The translations under genes and the position numbers were made by a program. Positions 8,731 to 17,005 of a stretch of 25,666 nucleotides of DNA are shown here, piece by piece. How positions within the stretch are numbered: position 1 is the stretch's first letter; each line of letters begins with the position of its first letter. This stretch comes from Bacteroidota bacterium (GTDB lineage Bacteria > Bacteroidota > Bacteroidia > Bacteroidales > F082). The notes under the pieces were generated by a model. That model ran no database searches. It was not told the origin of the DNA and was given only the letters and a program-made list of their open reading frames with translations. The stretch covers positions 25,571 through 51,236 of the forward strand of contig NYYH01000018.1 in the NCBI GenBank assembly GCA_002686705.1, read 5' to 3'.

Positions 8731-9669
8731 ATGAATTGGGATAAAGAACACAGATTTAACATCCAAAAGTTAAAACTTAAAGATGATTATGAAGGTAAGG
8801 TTGAAGCAACTTTAATTGAAAGAAGAGCGGAAACAAGCTCTGACAAAGCGATACTTTATATTCATGGATTCAGCGATTATTTCTTCCAAAACAATATTGT
8901 TGACTGGGCAAATAATCTGGGTCTTAATTTTTATGCACTTGATCTTCGAAAACATGGTCGATCAATTCTGCTTCATCAAAAACCAAACATGACAAAGTCG
9001 ATGTCAGAATATTTTGAAGAAATTGACATTGCAATTGATATTATCAGGAAAAAAGACAAAAACACTTTTCTTATTCTAATGGGACATTCAACTGGTGGGC
9101 TAACATCATCATTGTACGCTCATCATCATCGTAATGATCACATTATAAATGCATTAATCTTAAATAGTCCGTTTTTCGATATGAATAAGCCTACTTGGTT
9201 TAAAAAAGTTGTTCTCCCAATAATAGCGAAAATTGGAAAAAACTTACCTACTATTCCTTCGCCGGAAGGCTTACAGGAGGGCTATGCAAAAAGTATTCAC
9301 AGTGACCATAGCGGCGAATGGAATTTCAATCTAGATTATAAGCCGATTCTAGGCTTTAAAATTAATCTGGGTTGGATATCAGCCATTCATTACGGCCAAA
9401 AAGAACTTCAAGCTGGTTTAGACATCAGTTGCCCAGTTTTGGTAATGTATTCATCAAAAAGTGTTGCACCTGGAAGATATAAAGAATCAATGCATACTGC
9501 AGATTCGGTATTAAATGTAACCGACATGAATAGGTTATCTGAAGTGATTGGGAAACAGGTAAAAAAAGTTGAAATAAAAGATGGGATTCATGATTTGGTG
9601 CTTAGCAGAAAAAGCGTGAGAGAAAACGTTTTTAAAGAAATGACTTCTTTCTTAGAAATGATTGCATGA
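8731..9669 (+). CDS. Alpha/beta hydrolase, lysophospholipase / serine aminopeptidase S33-like
   Basis: A 312-residue cytoplasmic protein without signal peptide. YIHGFSD (HG at 45-46) gives the oxyanion-hole strand. GHSTGG (S120) is the nucleophile elbow. DGIHDLVLS near the C-terminus gives the catalytic histidine (H287). The acid is less clear because the usual aspartate after the PVLVMYSS strand is replaced by SKSVAPG; an aspartate in HTADSVLNV is a candidate. The pattern fits the monoglyceride lipase/lysophospholipase branch, which hydrolyses ester bonds of lipids, but the real substrate cannot be read from sequence. It is followed after 45 bp by the RNA helicase gene on the same strand, and the two may share a transcript. 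Confidence 0.85.
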   Translation: MNWDKEHRFNIQKLKLKDDYEGKVEATLIERRAETSSDKAILYIHGFSDYFFQNNIVDWANNLGLNFYALDLRKHGRSILLHQKPNMTKSMSEYFEEIDIAIDIIRKKDKNTFLILMGHSTGGLTSSLYAHHHRNDHIINALILNSPFFDMNKPTWFKKVVLPIIAKIGKNLPTIPSPEGLQEGYAKSIHSDHSGEWNFNLDYKPILGFKINLGWISAIHYGQKELQAGLDISCPVLVMYSSKSVAPGRYKESMHTADSVLNVTDMNRLSEVIGKQVKKVEIKDGIHDLVLSRKSVRENVFKEMTSFLEMIA

Positions 9670-9714
9670 GTGATTGTTTAAATTGTACTCATAACAAATA
9701 ATGCATAATTCCAA

Positions 9715-10959
9715 ATGAAGTTTGAAGATTACAGAATAGCACCGGAAATAAAGCGAGGACTTAAAGAACTTGATTTCAGGAGACCTACTGACATTCAATA
9801 TAAAGCAATACCTCCTGTTCTTCGAGGAGAAGATGTTCTAGCCATTGCTCAAACCGGGACCGGGAAAACCGCTGCGTTTGCTATTCCAATAATTCATCTT
9901 ATTAATCAACAAAAAACCAGCGGTGACTCAAAAAAAGGAATTCAATGTATTGTTTTGGTTCCTACCCGTGAACTTGCTATTCAGATTACTGATGTATTCT
10001 CTTCTTTAGGGAAATATACTAAAGTTAAAACATTTACGGTTTACGGAGGTGTTGATCAAGATCCTCAAATAAAACAACTAAGCAAAGGTGTTGATATTCT
10101 TATTGCTACTCCAGGCCGTATGTTTGATCTCGTAAGCCAAAAACACCTTAAACTTAACAAGGTAAAAGTTCTTGTTTTAGATGAAGCTGATCATATGCTC
10201 GATCTTGGTTTTATAAAAGATATTTATGACCTGCTAAAATTTATCCCTAAAAAACATCAAACACTATTCTTTTCAGCTACAATTAATAAGAAAATAAAGA
10301 AACTGGCATATTCATTAGTTAATAATCCAATTAGGATTCAGATTTCACCCAAGAATCCTGTTGCTAAGAATATTGAACATTGGGTTGCTTTTATTGAGAT
10401 GGATGACAAAAGGTTTTTTCTTGAGAGAACAATTAATGAAAATCCAAATAACAAGATATTAGTATTTGTAAGAACAAAAGTTCGTGCTGAAAGAGTATTG
10501 AAAGCTCTTGAAAGAGTAGATATAGTAAGTCAGACAATACACAGCGGAAAAGAACAAGATGATAGATTATCTGTTCTTAATCATTTTAAAAGTGGTGAAA
10601 ATAATATACTTATTGCAACTGATGTTAGCTCTCGTGGTATAGATATTCCAAATGTTGACATTGTTATTAATTACGATCTTCCTGAACAATCAGAAAACTA
10701 TGTACACCGGGTTGGCAGAACTGGCAGAGCATCAAAAAAAGGGCAGGCAATATCGTTTTGCAGCGCAAACGAAAAAAGTATATTAGAAGAAATTGAGCAG
10801 TATTTAGATTCAAAAATCAACAAATTGGATATCTCTAAAAAAGACTATTTTGAAACAATTGAATTTTCTGATGAATCACATACTGATTGGAAGACCCTGA
10901 TACAGCAAGATATTGATTTGGAAAAACGAAAGAAAAAGAAGAAAAAACAAAAACGATGA
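9715..10959 (+). CDS. DEAD-box ATP-dependent RNA helicase, RhlE type
   Basis: All DEAD-box motifs are present in a 414-residue protein: Q-motif (FRRPTDIQ, about 21-28), AQTGTGKT (45-52), PTRELA, TPGR, DEAD (156-159), SAT, TDVSSRGIDIP and HRVGRTGR (331-338). The two RecA-like domains are followed by a short tail ending in a lysine/arginine run (KRKKKKKKQKR), a typical basic RNA-binding extension. Such enzymes unwind short RNA duplexes in ribosome assembly and RNA turnover, often during cold growth. No nearby gene narrows its role. It converges on the OsmC gene, with 48 bp between the two stop codons and no clear terminator. Confidence 0.95.
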   Translation: MKFEDYRIAPEIKRGLKELDFRRPTDIQYKAIPPVLRGEDVLAIAQTGTGKTAAFAIPIIHLINQQKTSGDSKKGIQCIVLVPTRELAIQITDVFSSLGKYTKVKTFTVYGGVDQDPQIKQLSKGVDILIATPGRMFDLVSQKHLKLNKVKVLVLDEADHMLDLGFIKDIYDLLKFIPKKHQTLFFSATINKKIKKLAYSLVNNPIRIQISPKNPVAKNIEHWVAFIEMDDKRFFLERTINENPNNKILVFVRTKVRAERVLKALERVDIVSQTIHSGKEQDDRLSVLNHFKSGENNILIATDVSSRGIDIPNVDIVINYDLPEQSENYVHRVGRTGRASKKGQAISFCSANEKSILEEIEQYLDSKINKLDISKKDYFETIEFSDESHTDWKTLIQQDIDLEKRKKKKKKQKR

Positions 10960-11007
10960 TACAATGCTTCACAACGTTTATTGTTTAATTTACTTAGCCA
11001 AATAAAT

Positions 11008-11424
11008 CTAATCTTCAATTACAATATCATGTGTAATTATTGATGATTTTCTTAGCATTTCATTCACTCCGCAATATCGTTCCTGTGACAAGTTTATCGC
11101 CTTTTCTAATTTTGCCAAAGGAAGGTCTTTACCACGAAATAAATATCTGATATGTATTTTATGATAATATTTAGGGTGTTCATCTGTTAGTTCTCCACTT
11201 ACTTCAACGTTAAAATAATCAGGTTTAACACGCATCTTTGTAAGGATTGAGATTACGTCCATTCCTGTACAACCACCAAGTGATACAAGAGTTAACGGTT
11301 TAGGACGAGGCCCGGTATTATTTCCTCCAACCTTAGGATCGGCATCCAATTTAATTTTGAAGTTGTCAACTTCAGCTTCGAAAGCCATATCGCCTGTCCA
11401 GGCTACACTTATTTTATTACTCAT
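11008..11424 (-). CDS. OsmC/Ohr-family protein
   Basis: A 138-residue protein. The ATG at 11424 (MSNKISVAWTGDMAFEA) is preferred over the upstream in-frame TTG because it matches family length. It has the two conserved cysteines of the OsmC fold, C52 in GGCTGMD and C118 in ERYCGV. In Ohr/OsmC enzymes this pair reduces organic hydroperoxides with dithiol cofactors. Whether this member is a peroxidase or belongs to the YhfA-like subgroup of unknown role cannot be decided here. It is divergent from the KamA-like gene. A possible TAnnTTTG element lies 18-25 bp upstream of its start. Confidence 0.9.
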   Translation of the reverse strand: MSNKISVAWTGDMAFEAEVDNFKIKLDADPKVGGNNTGPRPKPLTLVSLGGCTGMDVISILTKMRVKPDYFNVEVSGELTDEHPKYYHKIHIRYLFRGKDLPLAKLEKAINLSQERYCGVNEMLRKSSIITHDIVIED

Positions 11425-11441
11425 AATATTCTTTTTCAAGG

Positions 11442-11476
11442 CAAAAATATAATTTATTAAGGTAGTTTCTTCCAAA
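11442..11476 (-). promoter_or_regulatory. Possible housekeeping promoter of the OsmC-family gene
   Basis: On the minus strand TATTTTTG (11449-11442) matches the -7 consensus, and TTTG (11476-11473) lies 23 bp upstream. The spacing is longer than the usual 19-21 bp, so the call is tentative. Confidence 0.35.
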
Positions 11477-11524
11477 TATTAAATATGTCATTGATTAATT
11501 TCAAAATCTGCTATTTAGCAAAAC

Positions 11525-11555
11525 TTGATTATTATATTCAAAATACTTAACTTCG
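11525..11555 (+). promoter_or_regulatory. Housekeeping promoter of the KamA-like gene
   Basis: TTG (11525-11527), then 20 bases, then TAACTTCG (11548-11555), gives a near-consensus Bacteroidota promoter about 50 bp before the ATG. An AGGAG (11591-11595) placed 11 bp before ATG 11607 is one of the few convincing Shine-Dalgarno sequences in the window. Confidence 0.6.
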
Positions 11556-11606
11556 CAAACCTTTTTTTCAACCAATAAAACAAGAATTGTAGGAGAACTA
11601 TTAGAT

Positions 11607-13796
11607 ATGAGCACTATAAATATCACTGAAAAGCAATCTTTAACTGTTCGTTCATTAACAATAGTCAAAAAAATTCTTTACGAAAATCCTGAAATAAATG
11701 AGATAATTTCTTCCTCAGATTCTTATGAGGTGGCATTAACAAAATTGAGAGAAAAATTATTTTCTTATTTAAAAGCCAATCCAGCAGCTAACAACTACTA
11801 CAATAATGAATTTTCTGATTCAGTTAAAAATATTTCATGGAAAGGTGTTGGTATAATTAGATTACTAAATTATATTGATTATGAAGGCTCTTCCTTTCTC
11901 GATCCTAACAGAAAAAACATACCCAAAATAAGTCGTCCGATAAAAAACCTATATAATGCTGTAAAATTTGGCAAAGGTGATTGCAATAGAGACTTTTTTC
12001 TTGACCTACTTTTTCTATTCAGACAAATTAATGGTAGATTAAAACAAAAACTACCATCTGAAGCTAAAATTAAGGCATGGATGTCAAAATATCCTTCTGG
12101 GCTATCTGAAAAAATAATTGCTACCCGAAAAGAGAATAAGAAAAGAATAATAAAAGTAATTATTGAACAAATAAGTTCAGGAGAGCAAATAAGCAAACGC
12201 TATTTCTTTGATGATGGAATGTCAGCTGCTGAAAAGTATAAGCGGGCATTAATCTGGTGGAATGACTACAGGTTTCATTTACGATTTGCTGTTAGAACAC
12301 CTAATCAGCTTAATCGAATGCTCGATTACTCATTACGCCCTCATAGATTACAGATACTTAATGCCGCGCAACAGGCTGGTATACCAATTTTTATTAATCC
12401 ATATTATCTGTCGTTAATAAATGTGAATATTAAACAGGGTAAAACTAGATCTGATAGGACTATACGTGATTATGTTTTTCATAGTCGCGAACTGGTTGAA
12501 GAGTTTGGCAACATAGTAGCATGGGAAAAAGAGGATGTAGTAGAACCAGGGAAACCAAATGCAGCCGGTTGGCTACTACCTTCATTTCACAATATTCATA
12601 GGCGTTATCCGGAAGTAGCCATTTTTATTCCTGATACACGCGGGAGGGCTTGTGGTGGCTTATGTGTTTCTTGCCAGCGTATGTATGATTTTCAGAGCGG
12701 ACATCTGAATTTTAACCTTGATAAACTAACTCCGAAAATTAAATGGAAGAAAAAGATGAAGATGTTGTTAGAATATTTTGAGGAAGACACTCAACTTCGC
12801 GACATACTTATTACCGGTGGTGATTCATTTATGAATACCGAAGAATCGCTACAGGACATTTTTGATGGAATTTACGATATGGCATTAAGAAAGAAGAATG
12901 CTAATACTGATCGTCCCGATGGTCAAAAATATGCAGAAATTACACGTATTAGACTCGGCACAAGATTACCTGTATATCTTCCACAACGTATTACAAAAGA
13001 ATTTGTTAGAGTGCTTGCTGATTTTAAAAGAAAAGCATCTGAAATTGGCATTAAACAGTTTATTGTTCAAATTCATGTTCAGGCAGCGATTGAAATAACT
13101 CCTGAAATGAAAGAAGCGGTGTCTCGAATTTTAGCTGCCGGATGGATGGTGACTAACCAAGTAGTTTTTACAGCAGCTGCTTCACGAAGGGGGCATACTA
13201 ACAAACTGAGAAAAGTCCTTAATGATATCGGGGTTATATCATATTATACTTTTTCTGTGAAGGGATTTATGGAAAACTATCACAACTTTGCAACTAACGA
13301 AAGATCGGTACAAGAGAAAACTGAAGAGAAGATAATAGGGAAATTGGGTAAGGAATTGCTTAATCAAGTAGCTGATTTGTACGTTGATGCAGAACATGCT
13401 CAAAAGAACCTGGCTGATATCAGAAAAGCACATAAATTACTCTTTTTAGCAACCGACAAGAATGTACTTAATATGCCAGGTGTTGGAAAAAGTATGCGAT
13501 TTAACACAATTGGGATCACTAACGACGGCAGAAGAATTTTAGAGTTTGGTCACGACCTGAAACGAAGACACAGTCCTGTGATTGACAAAATGGGAAAAGT
13601 TGTTATAATTGAATCCAAGTCGATTGCAGCCTATTTAGAACAAATGGAAAACATGGGCGAAAACCCTCAAGATTATTCAACCATATGGGGATATTCATCA
13701 AATGGCTCAGAAGAAAGAGTGCCAGTTTATAATTATCCAGAATATGATTTTAAAATCACAGATAAGCTAACAAATTTTGAAGAAGAGGGAGTTTGA
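11607..13796 (+). CDS. KamA-family radical SAM protein (lysine 2,3-aminomutase-like, long form)
   Basis: 729 residues, against roughly 420-470 for classical lysine 2,3-aminomutase. The radical SAM cluster motif is C349-x3-C353-x2-C356 within RACGGLCVSCQR, placed over 200 residues later than in the classical enzyme, so there is a long N-terminal extension. KamA-type signatures follow: ILITGGDSF, RLGTRLPVYLPQRIT, IHVQAAIEITPEM and NQVVFTAAASRRGHTNKLRKVL. MPGVGKS (K628) sits where classical enzymes hold the PLP-binding lysine. Known relatives move an amino group between adjacent carbons of lysine or glutamate. The substrate of this long subfamily is unknown to me, so the name lysine 2,3-aminomutase should not be applied without testing. 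It has its own promoter and Shine-Dalgarno sequence, and converges on the thioesterase gene with 14 bp between them. Confidence 0.85.
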   Translation: MSTINITEKQSLTVRSLTIVKKILYENPEINEIISSSDSYEVALTKLREKLFSYLKANPAANNYYNNEFSDSVKNISWKGVGIIRLLNYIDYEGSSFLDPNRKNIPKISRPIKNLYNAVKFGKGDCNRDFFLDLLFLFRQINGRLKQKLPSEAKIKAWMSKYPSGLSEKIIATRKENKKRIIKVIIEQISSGEQISKRYFFDDGMSAAEKYKRALIWWNDYRFHLRFAVRTPNQLNRMLDYSLRPHRLQILNAAQQAGIPIFINPYYLSLINVNIKQGKTRSDRTIRDYVFHSRELVEEFGNIVAWEKEDVVEPGKPNAAGWLLPSFHNIHRRYPEVAIFIPDTRGRACGGLCVSCQRMYDFQSGHLNFNLDKLTPKIKWKKKMKMLLEYFEEDTQLRDILITGGDSFMNTEESLQDIFDGIYDMALRKKNANTDRPDGQKYAEITRIRLGTRLPVYLPQRITKEFVRVLADFKRKASEIGIKQFIVQIHVQAAIEITPEMKEAVSRILAAGWMVTNQVVFTAAASRRGHTNKLRKVLNDIGVISYYTFSVKGFMENYHNFATNERSVQEKTEEKIIGKLGKELLNQVADLYVDAEHAQKNLADIRKAHKLLFLATDKNVLNMPGVGKSMRFNTIGITNDGRRILEFGHDLKRRHSPVIDKMGKVVIIESKSIAAYLEQMENMGENPQDYSTIWGYSSNGSEERVPVYNYPEYDFKITDKLTNFEEEGV

Positions 13797-13810
13797 TGAT
13801 ATCTACTAAA

Positions 13811-14287
13811 CTACTCATGAAAAAACTCATCGTAGTCCGGATAATGCAGTTTTTGTTGAGCAACTTCTTTTGAATAAGTAAAATAAGTCAGTTCACCCTG
13901 CGCACATAATTTTTGGTCACCATCAAACAACTCAACATACACATCAACAAGGTTTCTACGCTTTTTAAGTAAAGAAGCAAAGAGTTTAATATTCCCATTT
14001 ACTGCCGAAACAGGCTTCAAATAACGAACGTTCATACTTGAAGTTACTCCTGCTGTTTTCATCTTTACCTGCACAAACCATGAGCCAATTTCATCCATTA
14101 ACGTAGCTTGTATTCCTCCATGCAATATATTGTGAAATCCTTGTAAAAATCCTGTGGGTTTCCAATCTGATATAATATATTCACCATCCTCAAAAAATTT
14201 CATTTTAAGTCCTTGATCATTATTTGGAGAGCAACCAAAACAGTTATGACCTTCAACTTTTGTATATGGATTTAGAATTTTTTTCAT
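13811..14287 (-). CDS. PaaI-like hotdog-fold acyl-CoA thioesterase
   Basis: 158 residues from ATG 14287 (MKKILNPYTKVEGHNCFGCS). The longer frame starting at a TTG near 14362 has a non-conserved leader and is not used. The hotdog active-site helix is visible as HGGIQATLMDE (56-66), the PaaI/YdiI type HGG with aspartate or glutamate as general base. The N-terminal CFGCSPNNDQGLKM block is common in this subfamily. Such enzymes hydrolyse acyl-CoA thioesters; the acyl group is not predictable. It lies 92 bp downstream of the MORN-repeat gene on the same strand and may be read from that gene's promoter. Confidence 0.87.
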   Translation of the reverse strand: MKKILNPYTKVEGHNCFGCSPNNDQGLKMKFFEDGEYIISDWKPTGFLQGFHNILHGGIQATLMDEIGSWFVQVKMKTAGVTSSMNVRYLKPVSAVNGNIKLFASLLKKRRNLVDVYVELFDGDQKLCAQGELTYFTYSKEVAQQKLHYPDYDEFFHE

Positions 14288-14379
14288 ACCAATAATATAA
14301 TAGTGGTTATTTTTTTGTTCGTGGATTAATGTTTTAAGGATATACTCATTCTGTTCTGACAACTTTGTAAACTGATAAT

Positions 14380-15117
14380 TTATTTAATCACCTCCCCTTT
14401 TTTATATTTAATAGTATTCACGAGATCACCTTCGTTATTATACTCATTCCACTTCCCACTTTTCAGTCCATTCTTATATGATCCTACTAATTTAAGTTTT
14501 CCATTTTCGAAATACTCATAGCAGATTCCCATAATAATATCATTTTCATACATTTTTTTACTACGAATAGTGTCGTTAGTATAATAGGTTTCTTGTAATC
14601 CGTTAAATACACCATTAAGATAATTATACTCTGCTATAAGCTTCCCTTCAGAATTAAACCATTTTGCAACTCCATTTTTCTTGCCAACTGAATAATTGCT
14701 CTCTTCTTGAATGGCACCTCTTTCATAATAAACGGTTTTAAGTCCGTCGAGTAATCCATCCTTATAATTTTCAATGAGCTTAGTTTTTCCACCAATACTA
14801 AATACAATCTTCTTCCCATTTAGAACATCATTAGAATATTCAGCCTGTTCAACAATGTAACCTCGTTTACTTATTTTTAAATATAGACCATTCTTTTTCC
14901 CTAACTCATAGTGTTCAACAATATTGATTTGTCCAGTCTTGAAGTAAGTTATCCAGTTTCCGGTTTTAAGATTATTTTTATAATAACCTGATACTGACAT
15001 ACTCCCCTGATTATCAAAATACGCACCATCTGGTATTGAATCTGATGGAACATTCGCTTCTTGGGCACTCGTTACAAATACTACGAGCATATAAATAATA
15101 AAAAGTTTAGTCTTCAT
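14380..15117 (-). CDS. Secreted MORN-repeat (YwqK-like) protein
   Basis: 245 residues from ATG 15117 (MKTKLFIIYMLVVFVTSAQ), a signal peptide ending near AQ. The mature protein is almost entirely a tandem repeat of about 23 residues with the signature Y-x-N/D-G-x-x-x-G (for example YKNNLKTG, YELGKKNG, YKDGLLDG, YSVGKKNG, YLNGVFNG, YKNGLKSG): eight full copies and a final partial one. Proteins of this repeat are sometimes annotated as YwqK antitoxin, but no toxin gene is next to it. The repeats form a beta-sheet solenoid; the ligand or role is unknown. It has its own promoter at 15139-15169. Confidence 0.88.
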   Translation of the reverse strand: MKTKLFIIYMLVVFVTSAQEANVPSDSIPDGAYFDNQGSMSVSGYYKNNLKTGNWITYFKTGQINIVEHYELGKKNGLYLKISKRGYIVEQAEYSNDVLNGKKIVFSIGGKTKLIENYKDGLLDGLKTVYYERGAIQEESNYSVGKKNGVAKWFNSEGKLIAEYNYLNGVFNGLQETYYTNDTIRSKKMYENDIIMGICYEYFENGKLKLVGSYKNGLKSGKWNEYNNEGDLVNTIKYKKGEVIK

Positions 15118-15138
15118 AATAATTAAGATGATTTGGTG

Positions 15139-15169
15139 CAAAGGTATTGTAATAAAGATTAATTATCAA
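15139..15169 (-). promoter_or_regulatory. Housekeeping promoter of the MORN-repeat gene
   Basis: On the minus strand TTG (15169-15167), 20 bases, then TACCTTTG (15146-15139) fits the Bacteroidota TTG-N20-TAnnTTTG consensus exactly. It lies 22 bp upstream of the chosen ATG, which supports that start. It is downstream of the terminator at 15249-15288, so the MORN gene does not depend on read-through. Confidence 0.72.
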
Positions 15170-15248
15170 TAAAGGATTGAAGTCCTAATCTTAATATTGA
15201 TATTATTAAAAGATGATTGAGGGTATACAATCGGGGTAGTAACGGTTC

Positions 15249-15288
15249 AAAAAAAGAACAGGCCGGAGAGAAGGACTCTTCCGACCTG
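15249..15288 (-). terminator. Intrinsic terminator, minus strand
   Basis: On the minus strand a stem of nine pairs (CAGGTCGGA with TCCGGCCTG, one G-U) is extended by three pairs after a single bulge, with a 5-nt loop. The sequence TTC and then seven T residues follow. The T run is only on the minus side, so it stops leftward transcription. It is 385 bp beyond the rimO stop codon but only about 55 bp beyond the predicted start from the sigma-54 promoter at 15355-15370. Confidence 0.82.
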
Positions 15289-15344
15289 AATCAACCAAAA
15301 CCAATTTTTCAATCACAATTAGGCCTACTGCTTATATTGTAATA
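15249..15344 (-). ncRNA. Candidate sigma-54-dependent small RNA
   Basis: A strong minus-strand -24/-12 promoter (15355-15370) predicts a start near 15344, and an intrinsic terminator ends at about 15249, giving a transcript of about 95 nt. I found no convincing open reading frame in it. The first half is AU-rich and could be single-stranded; the second half is the terminator hairpin. This promoter-terminator unit with no gene inside is the classical look of a bacterial small RNA. It is inferred from signals only; no known RNA family was recognised. Confidence 0.5.
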
Positions 15345-15354
15345 GCCCTTACAA

Positions 15355-15370
15355 AGCAATTCCTATGCCA
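15355..15370 (-). promoter_or_regulatory. Sigma-54 (RpoN) -24/-12 promoter, minus strand
   Basis: The minus-strand sequence TGGCATAGGAATTGCT, preceded by TT and followed by TTG, matches the sigma-54 consensus TGGCAC-N5-TTGCW at all key positions, with GG and GC exactly 10 bases apart. It lies in non-coding DNA, 304 bp after rimO. No coding start follows before the terminator at 15249-15288. Confidence 0.72.
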
Positions 15371-15437
15371 AATTTTTTAATTAATTGATTGAAAACCTAT
15401 TAGAAATAACTTCAAAATAAACACACAAATTAATTAC

Positions 15438-15543
15438 CCGATTTCATAAACTTAAAATCGGAAACTAACAAAATGTATCCGTTATCGTAGTGAATAATAC
15501 TAATCAAATGTTAGAAATGTATCGGTTTTTTACTTTAACCGAT
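15438..15543 (-). promoter_or_regulatory. Cluster of CCGAT/ATCGG elements upstream of the sigma-54 promoter
   Basis: Within 106 bp are an inverted repeat CCGATTT (15438-15444) with AAATCGG (15455-15461), a CCGTTATCGTA site (15479-15489), and a second inverted repeat ATCGGTT (15521-15527) with AACCGAT (15537-15543). They share the ATCGG/CGnnATCG core of the two sites before the tricorn-like gene and lie about 95-200 bp upstream of the predicted small-RNA start, where activator sites are expected. Alternatively the two inverted repeats are hairpins in the 3' end of the rimO transcript. The rest of 15371-15673 is AT-rich and shows no coding sequence. Confidence 0.4.
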
Positions 15544-15673
15544 GGGTAGTAAAAGAATAACATTAGTACTGTGATGCATAATTTAACAAAATAACTAGCT
15601 AGACACATCAATAAAGTAACCCTAACGAGTTAATTGTTTGATCATAAATTTATAGATAATGGCAAATAGTTAG

Positions 15674-16960
15674 TTATATGACCTCCCCGTACAGATCAAA
15701 AAAGTCAGACCCAGAAATAATAACATTGTAGTACTCCCCAATTTTAAGGCTATTCTTTGGTGCCTTAATAATCACTTCATTATCCACTTCAGGAGAATCG
15801 AATTCCGTACGTCCAATATACTTATCGCCTTCTTTACTGTCGATGATGACTTTCATTGCACTACCAACTTTTTGTTTATTTAGTTCATAAGATATTTCCT
15901 GTTGTAACATCATAAGTCTATCACGGCGAGATTCCTTAATTTCATCAGGAATATTATCTTTTAAGGTAAAAGCTGAGGTATCCTCTTCTGGAGAATAAAT
16001 AAAAACACCAAGACGGTCAAATTTGCTTTCCATTACAAAATCCAATAATTGTTCAAACTCCTCTTTTGTCTCGCCTGGATAACCAACAATTAATGTAGTA
16101 CGCAATGCCACATTTGGTATGGTCCTCTTTATTTTCTTTATAAGGTCGATAGTTTTGTGACCTCCCAAACCCCTTTTCATCGATCTCAAAATACGGCTGC
16201 TAATATGTTGTAAAGGTATATCCAAATACAAACACACTTTGCTATTATTATGCATTACATTAAGCAGTCCGGTAGGAAAATTAGCAGGATAAGTATAATG
16301 AAGTCTGATCCATTGAATTCCTTCAATCTCAGAAATCCTATTTAACAAATCAGGGAGTTCACGTTTTTTGTAAATATCGAGTCCATACCAAGTTAAATCC
16401 TGAGCAATTAAAATAACCTCCTTAACTCCTTGTTTAGCTAAAAACTTTACTTCATTAATAATTTCACCTTTGGGTTTTGAAACATGTTTTCCTCTAATAA
16501 GTGGAATAGCACAAAAGGAGCAATTTCTACTACAGCCTTCTGATATTTTCACATAGGCATAGTGCTTTGGAGTTGTTAATACTCTTTCTCCAATCAGTTC
16601 TTTCTTGAAATTTATATCTAGTGCGTTAAGTACATTTGGAAGCTCATTAACCCCAAAAAAGCCATCCACTTCCTTTATCTCACCGGCTAGATCCTCTTTA
16701 TACCTTTCAGATAAACAGCCCGTTACCAGTATTTTTTCAGTATCCCCTTTTATTTTTGAACGTACTGCTCTCAATATTGTGTCAACCGACTCTTCTTTTG
16801 CGTCAACAATGAAACCACAAGTGTTTATAATTATAATATCAGCCTTATCATTGGAATCGTGAACAACTAAATAATCGTTGTTCAATTGTGCCATTAACAC
16901 TTCAGAGTCAACTAAATTTTTTGAACAGCCAAGCGTAACTATGTTTATTGTTTTCTTCAA
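15674..16960 (-). CDS. rimO: Ribosomal protein uS12 methylthiotransferase RimO
   Basis: 428 residues. The N-terminal methylthiotransferase domain opens with VTLGCSKNLVDSEVL (C12), followed by INTCGFI. The radical SAM motif is EGCSRNCSFCAIP (C143, C147, C150), and the C-terminal part is a TRAM-type domain. RimO attaches a methylthio group to a conserved aspartate of ribosomal protein S12 using two iron-sulfur clusters and SAM. The start is a TTG at 16960: an in-frame stop lies four codons upstream and the next ATG (residue 24) would remove the first cluster cysteine. It is the last gene of the rpmG-DUF4295-ftsY-rimO block, 45 bp after ftsY. Confidence 0.95.
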   Translation of the reverse strand: MKKTINIVTLGCSKNLVDSEVLMAQLNNDYLVVHDSNDKADIIIINTCGFIVDAKEESVDTILRAVRSKIKGDTEKILVTGCLSERYKEDLAGEIKEVDGFFGVNELPNVLNALDINFKKELIGERVLTTPKHYAYVKISEGCSRNCSFCAIPLIRGKHVSKPKGEIINEVKFLAKQGVKEVILIAQDLTWYGLDIYKKRELPDLLNRISEIEGIQWIRLHYTYPANFPTGLLNVMHNNSKVCLYLDIPLQHISSRILRSMKRGLGGHKTIDLIKKIKRTIPNVALRTTLIVGYPGETKEEFEQLLDFVMESKFDRLGVFIYSPEEDTSAFTLKDNIPDEIKESRRDRLMMLQQEISYELNKQKVGSAMKVIIDSKEGDKYIGRTEFDSPEVDNEVIIKAPKNSLKIGEYYNVIISGSDFFDLYGEVI

Positions 16961-17005
16961 AGTAGTGTCTTATTTGAATGATCTTGCAGTTTAATGCATT
17001 AAAGA

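Noticed and set aside
14288..14362. TTG-initiated N-terminal extension of the thioesterase
   Set aside because: The extra 25 residues do not resemble the family, while ATG 14287 gives the typical N-terminus.
14380..15117. Reading the MORN-repeat gene as the antitoxin of a toxin-antitoxin pair
   Set aside because: The YwqK name is inherited from database labels; no small toxin gene lies beside it, and the protein has a signal peptide.
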